Assembly: GCA_965212525.1 (NCBI GenBank)
Contig: CBDBVC010000036.1
Coordinates: forward strand, 1 to 64,000
Direction of reading: 5' to 3'
Origin: SZUA-38 sp965212525
GTDB lineage: Bacteria > Pseudomonadota > Gammaproteobacteria > Xanthomonadales > SZUA-38
DNA: 64,000 nt
How positions within the stretch are numbered: position 1 is the first letter of the stretch; each line of letters begins with the position of its first letter. Below are positions 1-9,108 of the stretch, in pieces. The notes below the pieces were generated by a model, which saw only the letters and a program-made list of their open reading frames with translations, was not told the DNA's origin and made no database searches. The position numbers and the translations under genes were made by a program.

Positions 1-2
1 AT

Positions 3-692
3 GTGATCGACAATACACCGGTCGTCGAGCTGGCCATGAATGACAGCACTGCAGACAGCAACAGCCTGCCAACCGATCAGACCTCAAGTTCAGCGATCGT
101 CTACACCGACAGCGTCGACTCGCAGTCTGGTGTGTCAAAGTCAGCGACAATCGACAACACCACATCGCAATCCACCGAACCGGTGCAGCTGGCCCGCGTT
201 GACCGTGAACCAGTGCATGATGATCCGCCGCCGAGACGTGAACCGCGCGAACCGAAGGTTGTCGTGATGGCCATTGGGGATCGTGCCATCGCCTCTCCCA
301 TCGAGCAGCTGATCGAAGACGAACTGACGGCATCAGGCATTCGCATGCTCGATGAATCATTCATCTCCGGCATCGGACGCGTGGCCCATGACGGTGGGGT
401 TGACATGTCGGGTCTGGCCGATCTTCTGATGCAGCATGACGGCGATGTTCTGGTGCTGGCAGAGGTCGACTATCTGGGTGAAACGCCACTGCAGTATTAC
501 GGACAGACCAGTATCCTGTATTCGGTCAACGTCAAGGTTCGGAACATCCTGCTGCCGGAGAAACGTCCGCTGGGTCGGGGCTGGACTCGCAAGGTCGATT
601 TCACGGCCATCAACGCCAATGAAAAGGCTAGAGAAGCCGTTGATCCCATCCTTGGACAGCTGGTGGTCAGCCTTTCGGATTACCGCGACTGA
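3..692 (+). CDS. Unknown protein, C-terminal part (5' end may lie outside window)
   Basis: The reading frame is open from the window edge, so the true start may lie upstream; the GTG at position 3 is only the first possible codon. The first 85 residues are low-complexity, rich in Ser, Thr and Asp. Residues about 85-229 form a compact alpha/beta-looking domain (VVVMAIGDRA, then DVLVLAEVDYLG and RGWTRKVDF), recalling the periplasmic C-terminal domains of LpoB/FlgT-like proteins. That resemblance is weak. It is followed directly by a good intrinsic terminator. Function not recognised. Confidence 0.6.
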   Translation: MIDNTPVVELAMNDSTADSNSLPTDQTSSSAIVYTDSVDSQSGVSKSATIDNTTSQSTEPVQLARVDREPVHDDPPPRREPREPKVVVMAIGDRAIASPIEQLIEDELTASGIRMLDESFISGIGRVAHDGGVDMSGLADLLMQHDGDVLVLAEVDYLGETPLQYYGQTSILYSVNVKVRNILLPEKRPLGRGWTRKVDFTAINANEKAREAVDPILGQLVVSLSDYRD

Positions 693-715
693 TCATTGTT
701 CAGCGCAATTGATTG

Positions 716-747
716 AAAAATCAGCACTCAGATGCTGATTTTTTTTG
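716..747 (+). terminator. Rho-independent terminator
   Basis: The stem AAATCAGCA / TGCTGATTT with a 6-nt loop is followed by a run of T. It lies 24 bases after the upstream stop codon and ends that transcript. Confidence 0.85.
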
Positions 748-831
748 CCTTTCAGCTTCGTGCCGTTCATGCCTTGTTAAGTTTGATGCCCCTAAACTTC
801 ATCTCGCAATCTATCTATGAGGAAGTGAATC

Positions 832-1188
832 ATGAAAACTGTATTCGTGTTGATGGCAACCCTGATGCTGAACGGTTGCATCATCGTCACCGACCGCGAG
901 GATTTTGATGACAACAACACAGACTGGCGTCAGGTTGAAGCGGAAAACCGGGATATCATCTCGACACTGAGCCTTGGCAGTAATGTGGACCAGATTCGTG
1001 AATTGCTCGGCAGCCCGCAGTACTCCGAATCGTTTGATGGCAAGGATGGTCAGTACCTGGTGCTGCGTTACAGGACACAACACCGCCACTCTGACGGTGA
1101 GACATCCTTTGATGAAACCACACCCCTGGTGTTCCGGGATGGCCGTCTGATTGGCTGGGGCGAAACGGCATTGTCGACTGTGTTGTAA
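832..1188 (+). CDS. DUF3192 family lipoprotein
   Basis: This 118-residue protein has a short signal peptide ending in the lipobox LNGC (Cys16), so it should be anchored by lipid in the envelope. The mature part matches the DUF3192 pattern: NRDIISTLSLG, then IRELLGSPQYSE, then a YRTQ..DGE segment and a final TPLVF.DGRLIGWG. The fold resembles the BamE/SmpA lipoprotein family, but no function is established for DUF3192. The start is supported by an AGGA box (GAGGAAGTGAATC) just before the ATG. It stands alone between two terminators. Confidence 0.85.
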   Translation: MKTVFVLMATLMLNGCIIVTDREDFDDNNTDWRQVEAENRDIISTLSLGSNVDQIRELLGSPQYSESFDGKDGQYLVLRYRTQHRHSDGETSFDETTPLVFRDGRLIGWGETALSTVL

Positions 1189-1282
1189 GTTATTTCTGTG
1201 ATCACGGTCTTTTAGACATAGCCGCTGCGGGATCACTGCTTCCCCCTGCTTATACCCCTTGATCCTCAGCGGCTAGCTACAT

Positions 1283-1320
1283 GAACCCCCCGGGCCATCT
1301 CGATGGCCGGGGGGTTCTTT
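1283..1320 (+). terminator. Rho-independent terminator
   Basis: A strong GC-rich hairpin (GAACCCCCCGGGCCAT pairing with ATGGCCGGGGGGTTC around a CTCG loop) is followed by TTTT. It ends the DUF3192 transcript about 95 bases after its stop. Confidence 0.9.
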
Positions 1321-1450
1321 TCATCCAGCTGTCACAAATCCGTGCTAAGCTGTCTTCCCGGTTGAGGGTCAAATGCTCTGCACCAGCTTCATGACCCACC
1401 AAACAGCCCGATGAGGGATTGATTTAAGAATCAACTGGGGAAACTTGACT

Positions 1451-3945
1451 ATGCTGCACCATCGACAGAGGTCGTTGTTCGGCCTTGTTCTACCTGTCTT
1501 TCTGCTCTTCCTGTCCACACCACTGCTCGCCCAACCCGATCCGGGTTACTATCAGACCGCCGACCCGACCAATTCGAACACCTTGCGACTGAGTCTGCAC
1601 CTGATCATCGATGATCACAGCCGCATTCCGTATACCTCGTCCTCAACGGACACCTGGGATGTGCTGGAACTGGCCGAATGAAAACCAGGACAACCTGAAT
1701 CAGGTCATCACCGTCTATGAGAACGACGCCAACAGCAAACAGGGCGGTGGCAACGCGTTCTACAACCGGGAACACAGCTGGCCCAAGTCGTATGGATTTC
1801 CCGACGACAATTCAGCCAACTACCCCTACACCGACATGCACCATCTGTTCATTGCTGACAGTGGCTACAATTCCTCTCGCAGCAACAAGCCATTCCGACA
1901 CTTGCGGTGCCAGCTGCAGTGAAAAACAGACGCTGAGCAATAATGGCCGCGGTGGTGTTGGCGGTGGTTATCCGGGCGATTCGAACTGGACCACCGGTTC
2001 ATTCACACAGGGCGCCTGGGATGTCTGGTCCGGCCGCCGCGGGGACATTGCCCGTGCCATGTTCTACATGGATCTGCGATACGAAGGTGGGCTGCATGGT
2101 GTCACAGGTGTGAGTGAACCGGATCTGCGCCTGACCGATGACCGCAACCTGATCGAAGCCTCCAATACCGGTGCCAATGAATCCATTGCCTACATGGGAC
2201 TGCTCAGTGTGCTGTTGCAGTGGCACCAGCAGGATCCGGTCGACCTGATCGAATTTCAGCACAATGAAGCGGTCGCCAGCTATCAGGGCAATCGAAATCC
2301 CTTTGTCGATCATCCCGAATGGGTCGCCTGCATCTACCAGGACAACTGTAGCGGCGGTGGTTCCGATACCACGCCACCGGCAGCACCGACAGGCCTGGTG
2401 GCGATGGCACAGGGAGTGGTCATTTCGCTTGACTGGTTTGACAACGGGGAGGCCGATCTGGCCGGTTATGACGTCTACCGATCGGAGCTTGGCGGAGGGG
2501 TCTACGCCCGGATCAACGCATTGACACTGACGGCATCGAACTTCACCGATACCACCGCCAGCAGTGGCAGCACCAACTATTACGTGGTCACGGCCATCGA
2601 TACCAGCGGCAATGAATCGAATTTCAGCATCGAAGCATCAGCTCAGCTGAGTGCGGGCGGTGGTAGCCAGGTCTGGATCAACGAGTTTCATTACGATGAT
2701 TCGGGTTCAGATCAGCGCGAATTCGTCGAGATCGCAGGGCCTGCCGGGACGGCTGTAACAGGTTGGTCGATACAGGCCTACAACGGCAATGGTGGTGGTG
2801 TCTACAAGACAATCACACTGAGTGGCACCATTCCCGATCAGTCAGGTTGCATGGGCACCCTGGGCTATTCCTTCTCGGGCTTGCAGAATGGTTCACCTGA
2901 CGGCATCGCACTGGTGGATAACAACGGTGAGGTTCAGGATTTCATCAGCTATGAAGGCAGCCTGACGGCCAGCAACGGGCCGGCAGCCGGCATGCAGTCA
3001 AATGATATTGGCGTAGCCGAAAATGGATCGGGGTCAAATCGCTACTCGTTGCAGGCCGGCGGCAACGGTTCTTCAGCATCCGACTTCAACTGGCAGAACC
3101 CGCTGCGTGCCACCCGCGGCAACCCGAATCGAAACCAGACACTGGACGGCTGTTCTCTGGATACCACGCCGCCCGATGCACCCATGGGTCTGGTCATCTC
3201 GACCGGTGATGGTCAGCTGCAGCTCGACTGGGCGGACAACAGTGATGCCGACCTTGACGGTTACCGGGTCTATCGATCCAACCAGCCGACAGGTGCGTTC
3301 CAGCTGATCAGTGCGGGAACAATCTTGGCCAGTCAGTACCTGGATACGGGTTTACCCAATGGCAGCACACAATACTACCGGGTGACCGCACTGGATCAGA
3401 CCGGCAATGAATCAGATCCATCGTCTGTTGTGAGTGGTACCCCCGTTGCACCCGTGTCTGAAACGGCGTGGATCAACGAACTGCACTACGACAACAACGG
3501 TTCAGATGTCGGTGAGTTTGTCGAGCTAGCGGGCACAGCCGGACTCGATCTGACCGGGTGGTCACTGGTGGGCTATAACGGCAATGGCGGTGGTGCCTAC
3601 AAGACGGTGGCTCTGTCAGGTCAGATTCCCGACCTGTCGAACGGATTCGGTGTCCTGGCATTCGATTTTTCAGGTCTGCAGAACGGGGCACCCGATGGCG
3701 TTGCCCTGCTTGATGCCGAGGGAGAGCTGGTTGAATTCGTCAGCTATGAAGGCGTGTTCACGGCCAGTGGCGGTGCCGCCGATGGTGTCACGGCTGATGC
3801 CATGGGAGTGAGCGAAACCTCGTCAACGCCGATTGGTCATTCACTGATGCGAACTGGAAACGGTTCTGCTGCGACCGATTTCAGCTGGAGTGGGCCTGCT
3901 GCGGACAGTTACGGTGCGGTCAACAGCGGACAGACGTTCCAGTAA
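1451..3945 (+). pseudogene. Secreted endonuclease I with FN3 and lamin-tail modules, two frameshifts
   Basis: The coding sequence is split over three frames. The N-terminus has a Sec signal peptide (ending STPLLAQ) and runs to about 1678. The second frame carries the endonuclease I core with NREHSWPKSYGF (the EHxWPKS active-site motif). The third holds the rest of the nuclease (WDVWSGRRGDIARAMFYMDLRY), two fibronectin type III units (about 2365-2650 and 3165-3450) and two lamin-tail-like domains beginning WINEFHYDDSGSD and WINELHYDNNGSD. Removing one base near 1677 (GCCGAATGAA read as GCCGATGAA) and one near 1893 (TTCCGACACT read as TTCGACACT) restores a single 830-residue protein. The product would be an extracellular DNA-degrading enzyme. 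It is either a recent pseudogene or carries assembly errors; the domains show no other decay. Start chosen at the ATG behind CTGGGG. Confidence 0.8.
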
Positions 3946-3962
3946 TACAAACCACTATGCAT

Positions 3963-3991
3963 CAAAAAACCCGGCTTGCCGGGTTTTTTTT
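3963..3991. terminator. Bidirectional Rho-independent terminator
   Basis: AAAAAACCCGGC..GCCGGGTTTTTTTT is symmetrical, so it can end both the rightward nuclease transcript and the leftward operon finishing at 4004. Confidence 0.9.
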
Positions 3992-4003
3992 ATGCAGTCG
4001 GAA

Positions 4004-4448
4004 TCAGCTGCGACTGAGATCGGGAATGCCGGAGACCAGCCACCAGCGTTCATCATCGGGATCATACTGCCAGCGCTGGCGATCCCGTACCGATCGCAAT
4101 TGCTTGGTGTGTCGGTTCTCGACCAGGATCTCCACCAGCTGGATGTACTCGAATTCACTGGTGCCCGGTTCCTGACTCAGGACCTGATAGCCATTGATCT
4201 TGACCTGTTCAAAGCGCTTGAGAATGAACACCATGTCGCGTTTCGGCAGGATGGTTATCAGGAGACACAAAGGCCATTGCCGCTCGCGCACCATTCCATC
4301 GTAGTGCGGCTTCATAGGAGGACAGGATGTCGGGCAGCTTGTTCAGGTTTCTGTTGCCGCCACAGCCGGCCAGCAGGGCCAGTAGCAGCATTGCCATCAA
4401 CAGTCGAAATAGCGTCTTGTTGACGCAGGCATTCTGTTTGAAGTTCAT
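4004..4448 (-). pseudogene. Small lipoprotein, one frameshift
   Basis: The N-terminal frame starts MNFKQNACVNK and has a hydrophobic segment with lipobox LLAGC, followed by LSSYEAALRWNG. The C-terminal frame continues KRDMVFILKRFEQVKINGYQV and ends DRQRWQYDPDDERWWLVSGI. These pieces fit one short lipoprotein family seen in gammaproteobacteria (YEAALRW ... RF..VKI ... DRQ.W.YD..ERW.L.SG.P), whose function is unknown. Deleting one A in GCCGAAACGCGAC near 4248 joins them into 147 residues. It lies last in a leftward group with the thioesterase and GhrA-like genes. Confidence 0.75.
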
Positions 4449-4494
4449 GGTCAGTGTCTCCGCAGCTTGACTGATGGATCCCGGACAGCGGGGG

Positions 4495-4959
4495 TCAGGA
4501 TCTCATGATTGCGACAAAACTGCCAGTCATGGTCGCCGCCGCATGGCTGTCGCCGGCGACCCAGCTTTTCATCACCAGCCTGGCCCGCCCACGCCGTTTG
4601 AGCTGATTGAGGAACACACTCCAGTCATCTTCGTTGAGCCAGTCACAATAGGCGTGAAAATCGGTGGTCACAGGACGCTCGTAGATGATTTCCGATCGGT
4701 GAATCATCAGGTCGGCATCGAGACCGGCGTGCAGCAGACGGGTAGTCAGCAGGCTCCAGCCAGCCATGGTGAGGGCGGCAGCAATACTGCCACCGAAGGC
4801 CGTGCCCTTGTCGTTCACATTCGGTGTCAGCGGAACGGATAGTCTAACGTGTGCCAGGCTCAGGTGCCTGAGTTCCAGATCCATGGCTTGGCACAGGGGA
4901 ATCTGTTCAGACAGCAGCTGGCTCACCTGTTGCCGGATGCCGGCAGAAATCTTGCTCAT
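4495..4959 (-). CDS. Thioesterase-domain protein (YiiD C-terminal type, hotdog fold)
   Basis: This 154-residue protein starts MSKISAGIRQQ. It has the hotdog thioesterase pattern of the YiiD C-terminal family: VPLTPNVNDKGTAFGGSIAAALTMAGW, where the NDKGTAFGGS loop and following helix form the conserved core, then a basic/aromatic C-terminus. Longer frames upstream exist, but they overlap the 2-hydroxyacid dehydrogenase gene. The start at 4959 lies four bases past that gene's stop, so the two are translationally close and probably share an operon. Substrate unknown; thioester hydrolysis is expected from the fold. Confidence 0.75.
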   Translation of the reverse strand: MSKISAGIRQQVSQLLSEQIPLCQAMDLELRHLSLAHVRLSVPLTPNVNDKGTAFGGSIAAALTMAGWSLLTTRLLHAGLDADLMIHRSEIIYERPVTTDFHAYCDWLNEDDWSVFLNQLKRRGRARLVMKSWVAGDSHAAATMTGSFVAIMRS

Positions 4960-4963
4960 CAAA

Positions 4964-5891
4964 TCAGTATCCCGTGGTGCTGTCGACCGGGTCAAGCAGG
5001 CCCTGACCGGATAGCAGTGAGTGGTAATTCTCGATGATACGGTGTGCAGCCGATTCAGGGCTGGTCTTGCTGGCGACATGCGGTGTGATGCGAATTGCCG
5101 CGTGTCGCCACAGCGGGTGCTCAGGCGGCAGTGGTTCTTCATCGAACACATCCAGCGTGGCGGCTGACAGCTGACCGGTGTCGAGCGCGTCAATCAGTTC
5201 ATCCGCAACGAGGTGGCCACCACGCCCGACATTGATCAGATGACCGCCGGTTTTGCAGTGACGGAAACAGTTCTGCCCCCAGAACACCGCGGGTCTGGCT
5301 GGTCAGCGGCAGCAGGCAGATCAGTACATCGGCAGCAGCGGCAACGGTTTTCAGCCCGTCCGGGCCACTGAAGATACCGTTACTGACATCGCCTTCGGTT
5401 CGGCGCCAGTAGTTCACCCGGTAGCCCAGTTGCTGGAACAGCCGGCCAGTGAATCGCGATAACTGTCCATGGCCGAGGATGCCAATGGTTGTCGCCACGG
5501 CAGATTCATCCGATTGCCATTGCTGTTCGGCCTGATTCAGGCGATAGCGATCGAGTCTGGTTTCCGCTGATAGCACGACGGCGAGCAGGTATCGGGCCAT
5601 CTGTATTTTCAGGTGTTCATCCACCAGGCGCCCTCGCAGCAAAGTCTGAGGCAGCGTGTCGTCTGACATGATGAACTCCACACCGGCACCGTATGACATT
5701 ACGGCCTCGAGGCCGGGATAGTCTGCTGCACTGTTTGGCGGCGGATGCCACAGTACGGCCAGTCTGACCGCTTCCCGTTCCAGCTGGCACATTTCCTGGC
5801 CATGCTCGTGGACCGGGATCGATGCCAGGCGACGCACATGAGCAGCCACCTCACTGCAGTCCCGATCGGGCATGATGAAGACTATCGACAT
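4964..5891 (-). pseudogene. GhrA-type glyoxylate/hydroxypyruvate reductase, one frameshift
   Basis: The first frame (MSIVFIMPDRD...) includes the nucleotide-binding GILGHGQLSRFTGRLFQQLG motif and DVLICLLPLT. The second continues LINVGRGGH, DVFDEEPLPPEHPLW and TPHVASKT. These are the D-2-hydroxyacid dehydrogenase landmarks of the GhrA branch, including the catalytic Glu (DEEP) and His (PHVAS). Dropping one C in TTTCCGTCAC near 5262 gives one 308-residue protein, about the length of E. coli GhrA. The enzyme would reduce glyoxylate or hydroxypyruvate with NAD(P)H. No other damage is visible, so a sequencing error is possible. Confidence 0.8.
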
Positions 5892-5961
5892 GATTTAGCC
5901 TGCTTCTGTGACAGGGTCTGTTGTGGCATGCAGCTGTTTCCGGGTCTCGATCCACTCATGT

Positions 5962-5989
5962 TCGTCTTTTGATTTGTCGGAAAAGACGA
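5962..5989. promoter_or_regulatory. Inverted repeat upstream of the sigma-54 promoter, candidate activator site
   Basis: TCGTCTTTT and AAAAGACGA are perfect 9-base arms separated by 10 bases. The centre lies about 36 bases before the -24 element at 6012, in the gap between the divergent GhrA-like and kinase genes. It may bind the NtrC-type regulator encoded downstream; that role is inferred. Confidence 0.4.
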
Positions 5990-6011
5990 TAGAGTCAGAA
6001 TTTAACAGATT

Positions 6012-6027
6012 TGGCACGGATGTTGCA
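6012..6027 (+). promoter_or_regulatory. Sigma-54 (-24/-12) promoter for the kinase/regulator operon
   Basis: TGGCACGGATGTTGCA matches the RpoN consensus TGGCACG-N4-TTGCA exactly, with the invariant GG and GC 10 bases apart. It lies 41 bases before the kinase start. The regulator in the same operon is a sigma-54 activator, so the operon is probably autoregulated. Confidence 0.85.
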
Positions 6028-6067
6028 TCAGTTGCTCATAGCCAATCATGACAGGAACTGAACCGCC

Positions 6068-7513
6068 ATGACGCTCAGAAACCGGTTTTTACTATTTACT
6101 GCAGCACTGCTGCTGGCCATGCTGTTGATCGCCTGGTGGGGCATGGATCGACTGACGGCTTCGTTGCAGTCGGAACTGGACAAGGTTGCTGTGCGTATCG
6201 GCCAATCCGTCACATCACTGATTACGACGAAGGATATGCTCGCGGATCATTCCGGGGTGGATGATAACGGTCTGGAGGCCACGGTGACTCATACCCTGTC
6301 GAATGACAGTGGTGATGTCACCATAGAATACAGTCAGCGCGGTCAGCAGATCCACGATATCAGTATCTCCCAGTCTGGAGCGAATGCCCTCGTGGAGCGA
6401 TCACCCGCAAGCGGGTCCGGGAATTCCGGTGAGGAAACAGTACGGGTTGAAGAGCGCCGTTCGCTGCACGACTTTGCCGTGGCTGCGGTGCGCAGTGCCG
6501 AGCGGGCTCAGCTGGTGTTTCTCGGTGATGAAGCACGGCATACCATCCCGATCCCCGACGATGGGCTAGGCGATTCACTGACGCGTTTCAACCAGCGCAT
6601 GCTGCTCGGACTGGGAGGCCTGTTTCTGACCGGCCTGGTAATCGCCTGGCTGCTGTCATACCGCATCACCCGGCCGCTGGCCAAACTGAAACAGGCCGCA
6701 TCACGCGTTGGACAGGGTGAGAGGGGTGTCCGTATTGATGACACTGGTGTGGAAGAAGTTCGCGACACCATCAAGGCGTTCAACCGGATGTCTGCCGAAG
6801 TGGAACAGTATGAGCAGGCCCAGCTGAAGAGTCAGGATCATCGGCACCTGCGCGAAGTAGGCGAGATCGGTCGTGGTCTGGCGCATTCCCTGCGCAATCC
6901 ACTCAATGCCATCGGGCTTGCCATTGACCACCTGACCCATCGTGATGATCTGGACAAGGCTGATCGTCAACTGGCTGAACAGGCACGGCAACAGATCGAC
7001 CGGATCAATCTGTCAATCCAGACCTTCCTGACACTGGCAAACCGTGATTCCATGCAATCGGCACCGGTTGATCTGGGCATGGTAATCGAGGACATTGCGC
7101 TGGAGATTGCACAGTCTGCCGAACGCGGTGGTCGGCCGCAGGTCATCATCGATAGTGACACCGGCAAGGATGTCTCTGTCGACGGTATCGAAACCGAAAT
7201 CAGAGCCGTCCTGCAGGCACTGATCGTCAATGCCGTCGAAGCCACTGACGGCGATGGGCGCGTCAGAGTCAGCCTGCATCAGGTTGATGGTGAAACCACG
7301 GTGTCGATCCATGATGAGGGCGTCGGTATTCACCCGGACGTTCGCGATCGCCTGTTTCAGCCACATGTCACCACCAAATCGGACGGGTCTGGCATGGGCC
7401 TGTATCTGAGCCAGCGCATCGTCGAATCCCGCTACGACGGCCAGTTGACACTGGCACCTGCTGAAGGCGGAGGTACGGTCGCAACCGTGACTCTGAGGGA
7501 GCGTGTGGCATGA
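6068..7513 (+). CDS. Membrane sensor histidine kinase (HAMP, HisKA, HATPase)
   Basis: This 481-residue inner-membrane kinase has a first membrane segment at about 6-24, a periplasmic region of roughly 150 residues, and a second membrane segment at about 177-197. A HAMP linker (YRITRPLAKLKQAASRVGQG) follows. The H box is GLAHSLRNPLN with phospho-acceptor His273. The ATPase domain shows NAVEAT (N box), DEGVGI (G1) and GSGMGLYLSQRIV (G2). The HSLRNPLN form is common in kinases paired with NtrC-type regulators. The gene shares ATGA with the next one, indicating translational coupling. The ligand is unknown; the layout resembles ZraS/AtoS-type envelope sensors. Confidence 0.9.
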   Translation: MTLRNRFLLFTAALLLAMLLIAWWGMDRLTASLQSELDKVAVRIGQSVTSLITTKDMLADHSGVDDNGLEATVTHTLSNDSGDVTIEYSQRGQQIHDISISQSGANALVERSPASGSGNSGEETVRVEERRSLHDFAVAAVRSAERAQLVFLGDEARHTIPIPDDGLGDSLTRFNQRMLLGLGGLFLTGLVIAWLLSYRITRPLAKLKQAASRVGQGERGVRIDDTGVEEVRDTIKAFNRMSAEVEQYEQAQLKSQDHRHLREVGEIGRGLAHSLRNPLNAIGLAIDHLTHRDDLDKADRQLAEQARQQIDRINLSIQTFLTLANRDSMQSAPVDLGMVIEDIALEIAQSAERGGRPQVIIDSDTGKDVSVDGIETEIRAVLQALIVNAVEATDGDGRVRVSLHQVDGETTVSIHDEGVGIHPDVRDRLFQPHVTTKSDGSGMGLYLSQRIVESRYDGQLTLAPAEGGGTVATVTLRERVA

Positions 7514-8895
7514 GTGAGGTGACATCAAGTGGCGTGATGCGGGTTCTGGTGGTCGAAGACGAACCGACACAGCGGGATCTGTTGTGTGGCATTCTCGAAC
7601 GTGAGGGCTTTGCCACCCATGCCCTGGACAACGAGGCAGAAGCGCTCGAGTGGGCACTTGCAAATGAACCGGATCTGGTGGTCTCCGACTGGAAACTGGC
7701 TCAGGGCGATGGCCTCAAACTGTTGACCGGCATCAGGAAGGTCTGCCCCTGGATCAGCTTCATCATGATTACGGCATATGGCAGTGTCAGCCATGCTGTT
7801 GAAGCCATCCATGCCGGTGCAGACGATTACCTGACCAAGCCGTTTGAACGTCAGGCACTGCTGCTGTCTGTGAGTCGAACGCTGAAGGCGCGTCTGATCA
7901 GCGAGGAAAACCGTCGTCTCAATGAAGCACTGGAAGAACGCGATCAGCTGGTGGATCTGGTCGGCATGGCACCGAGCATGCAGCGCCTGTACCGGCAGAT
8001 AGAGAAGATCGCCGGGACGGAAGCCACCACATTGCTGACAGGCGAAAGCGGGACCGGCAAGGAGCTGGTGTCACGTGCCATACACAACCTTTCTGCTCGC
8101 GAGGACAGGCCGTTCATCGCTGTCAATTGTGCCGCCATTCCCGAAGGCCTGATGGAGTCGGAATTCATGGGCGCCGAAAAGGGCGCCTATACCGGTGCCA
8201 GCCAGCGCCGCATCGGCAAGTTTGAAGCCGCCCATGGCGGCACACTGTTTCTGGATGAGATCGGCGAGCTGCCGCTGTCGATACAACCCAAGTTGCTGCG
8301 TGTATTACAGGAGCAGAAGCTGACTCGTATTGGCGGTAACCAGGAGATTGATGTCGATGTGCGCATCATCGCCGCGACCAATCGCAATCTTGAAACGGAG
8401 GTGGCCGAGGGTCGCTTCAGGGAGGATCTGTACTACCGGCTCAATGTCATTCCGATTGCCCTGCCTGCCCTGCGCGAGCGCCGCGAGGATATCCCGCTGC
8501 TGATCGATCATTTTCGCAAACGAACGGCCAGGCGCCACCGCATCGCCGCGGAGCCACTATCTTCAAGTCTGCTCAGGACCATGGTCGACTACAGCTGGCC
8601 GGGTAATGTAAGAGAACTGGGCAATGTGATAGAGCGTCTCTATCTTCTGGCTGATGACGGTGTGGCCATGGCCGAGGATCTGCCCGACGGGTTTCGCGAG
8701 CAGCAACCGCTGGATACCGCCCGTTTCACCATTCCACCGCAGGGCATCGAGTGGGAGGCGTTCGAGAAGACCATATTGCAGCAGGCACTCGAGATGAGTC
8801 AGGGCAATCGCACCCAGGCGGCAAAACTGCTCGGACTGAAATACAAGGCCTTTCTGTATCGGCTCGACAAGCATGGCCTGGATGGCAGCCAGTGA
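7510..8895 (+). CDS. NtrC-family sigma-54-dependent response regulator
   Basis: The 461-residue protein has a receiver domain (VLVVEDEP; phosphorylated Asp60 in LVVSDWKL; Lys in YLTKPF). An AAA+ sigma-54 activation domain follows, with Walker A GESGTGKE at about 178, the sigma-54 contact loop present as GAYTGA (the usual GAFTGA with Tyr for Phe, a common functional variant) and Walker B GGTLFLDEIGELP. The C-terminus has a Fis-type HTH (GNRTQAAKLLGLKYKAFLYRL). Its start overlaps the kinase stop by four bases. It should activate the two RpoN promoters at 6012 and 9051. Confidence 0.93.
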   Translation: MSEVTSSGVMRVLVVEDEPTQRDLLCGILEREGFATHALDNEAEALEWALANEPDLVVSDWKLAQGDGLKLLTGIRKVCPWISFIMITAYGSVSHAVEAIHAGADDYLTKPFERQALLLSVSRTLKARLISEENRRLNEALEERDQLVDLVGMAPSMQRLYRQIEKIAGTEATTLLTGESGTGKELVSRAIHNLSAREDRPFIAVNCAAIPEGLMESEFMGAEKGAYTGASQRRIGKFEAAHGGTLFLDEIGELPLSIQPKLLRVLQEQKLTRIGGNQEIDVDVRIIAATNRNLETEVAEGRFREDLYYRLNVIPIALPALRERREDIPLLIDHFRKRTARRHRIAAEPLSSSLLRTMVDYSWPGNVRELGNVIERLYLLADDGVAMAEDLPDGFREQQPLDTARFTIPPQGIEWEAFEKTILQQALEMSQGNRTQAAKLLGLKYKAFLYRLDKHGLDGSQ

Positions 8896-8950
8896 ATACA
8901 TACCCGGTGCAAGTCAGAATCCGCATTTCGGGAATGTCGCGTTGCAATTT

Positions 8951-8962
8951 CCCCATATGGGG
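8951..8962. promoter_or_regulatory. Perfect palindrome CCCCATATGGGG, candidate enhancer site
   Basis: The 12-base palindrome lies about 90 bases before the second sigma-54 promoter, within the usual distance for an upstream activator site. Its sequence does not match the inverted repeat at 5962, so the two may not bind the same protein. Confidence 0.35.
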
Positions 8963-9050
8963 ATATTTCAAGGCTGGCAGCTGTGCAATGTGAACGGTTT
9001 TGTGCCTCATGTTCAGCCAGATCCGCTAATTTCCTGGCCTCAGTAAAAGT

Positions 9051-9066
9051 TGGCACGGAGTTTGCA
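9051..9066 (+). promoter_or_regulatory. Sigma-54 (-24/-12) promoter for the acidic exported protein
   Basis: TGGCACGGAGTTTGCA fits TGGCACG-N4-TTGCA exactly and differs from the promoter at 6012 only in the spacer. It lies 43 bases before the next start codon. Confidence 0.88.
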
Positions 9067-9108
9067 TTGAATGGCGTAACACAATGTCGTGTTAGCAAGG
9101 AGACATCA

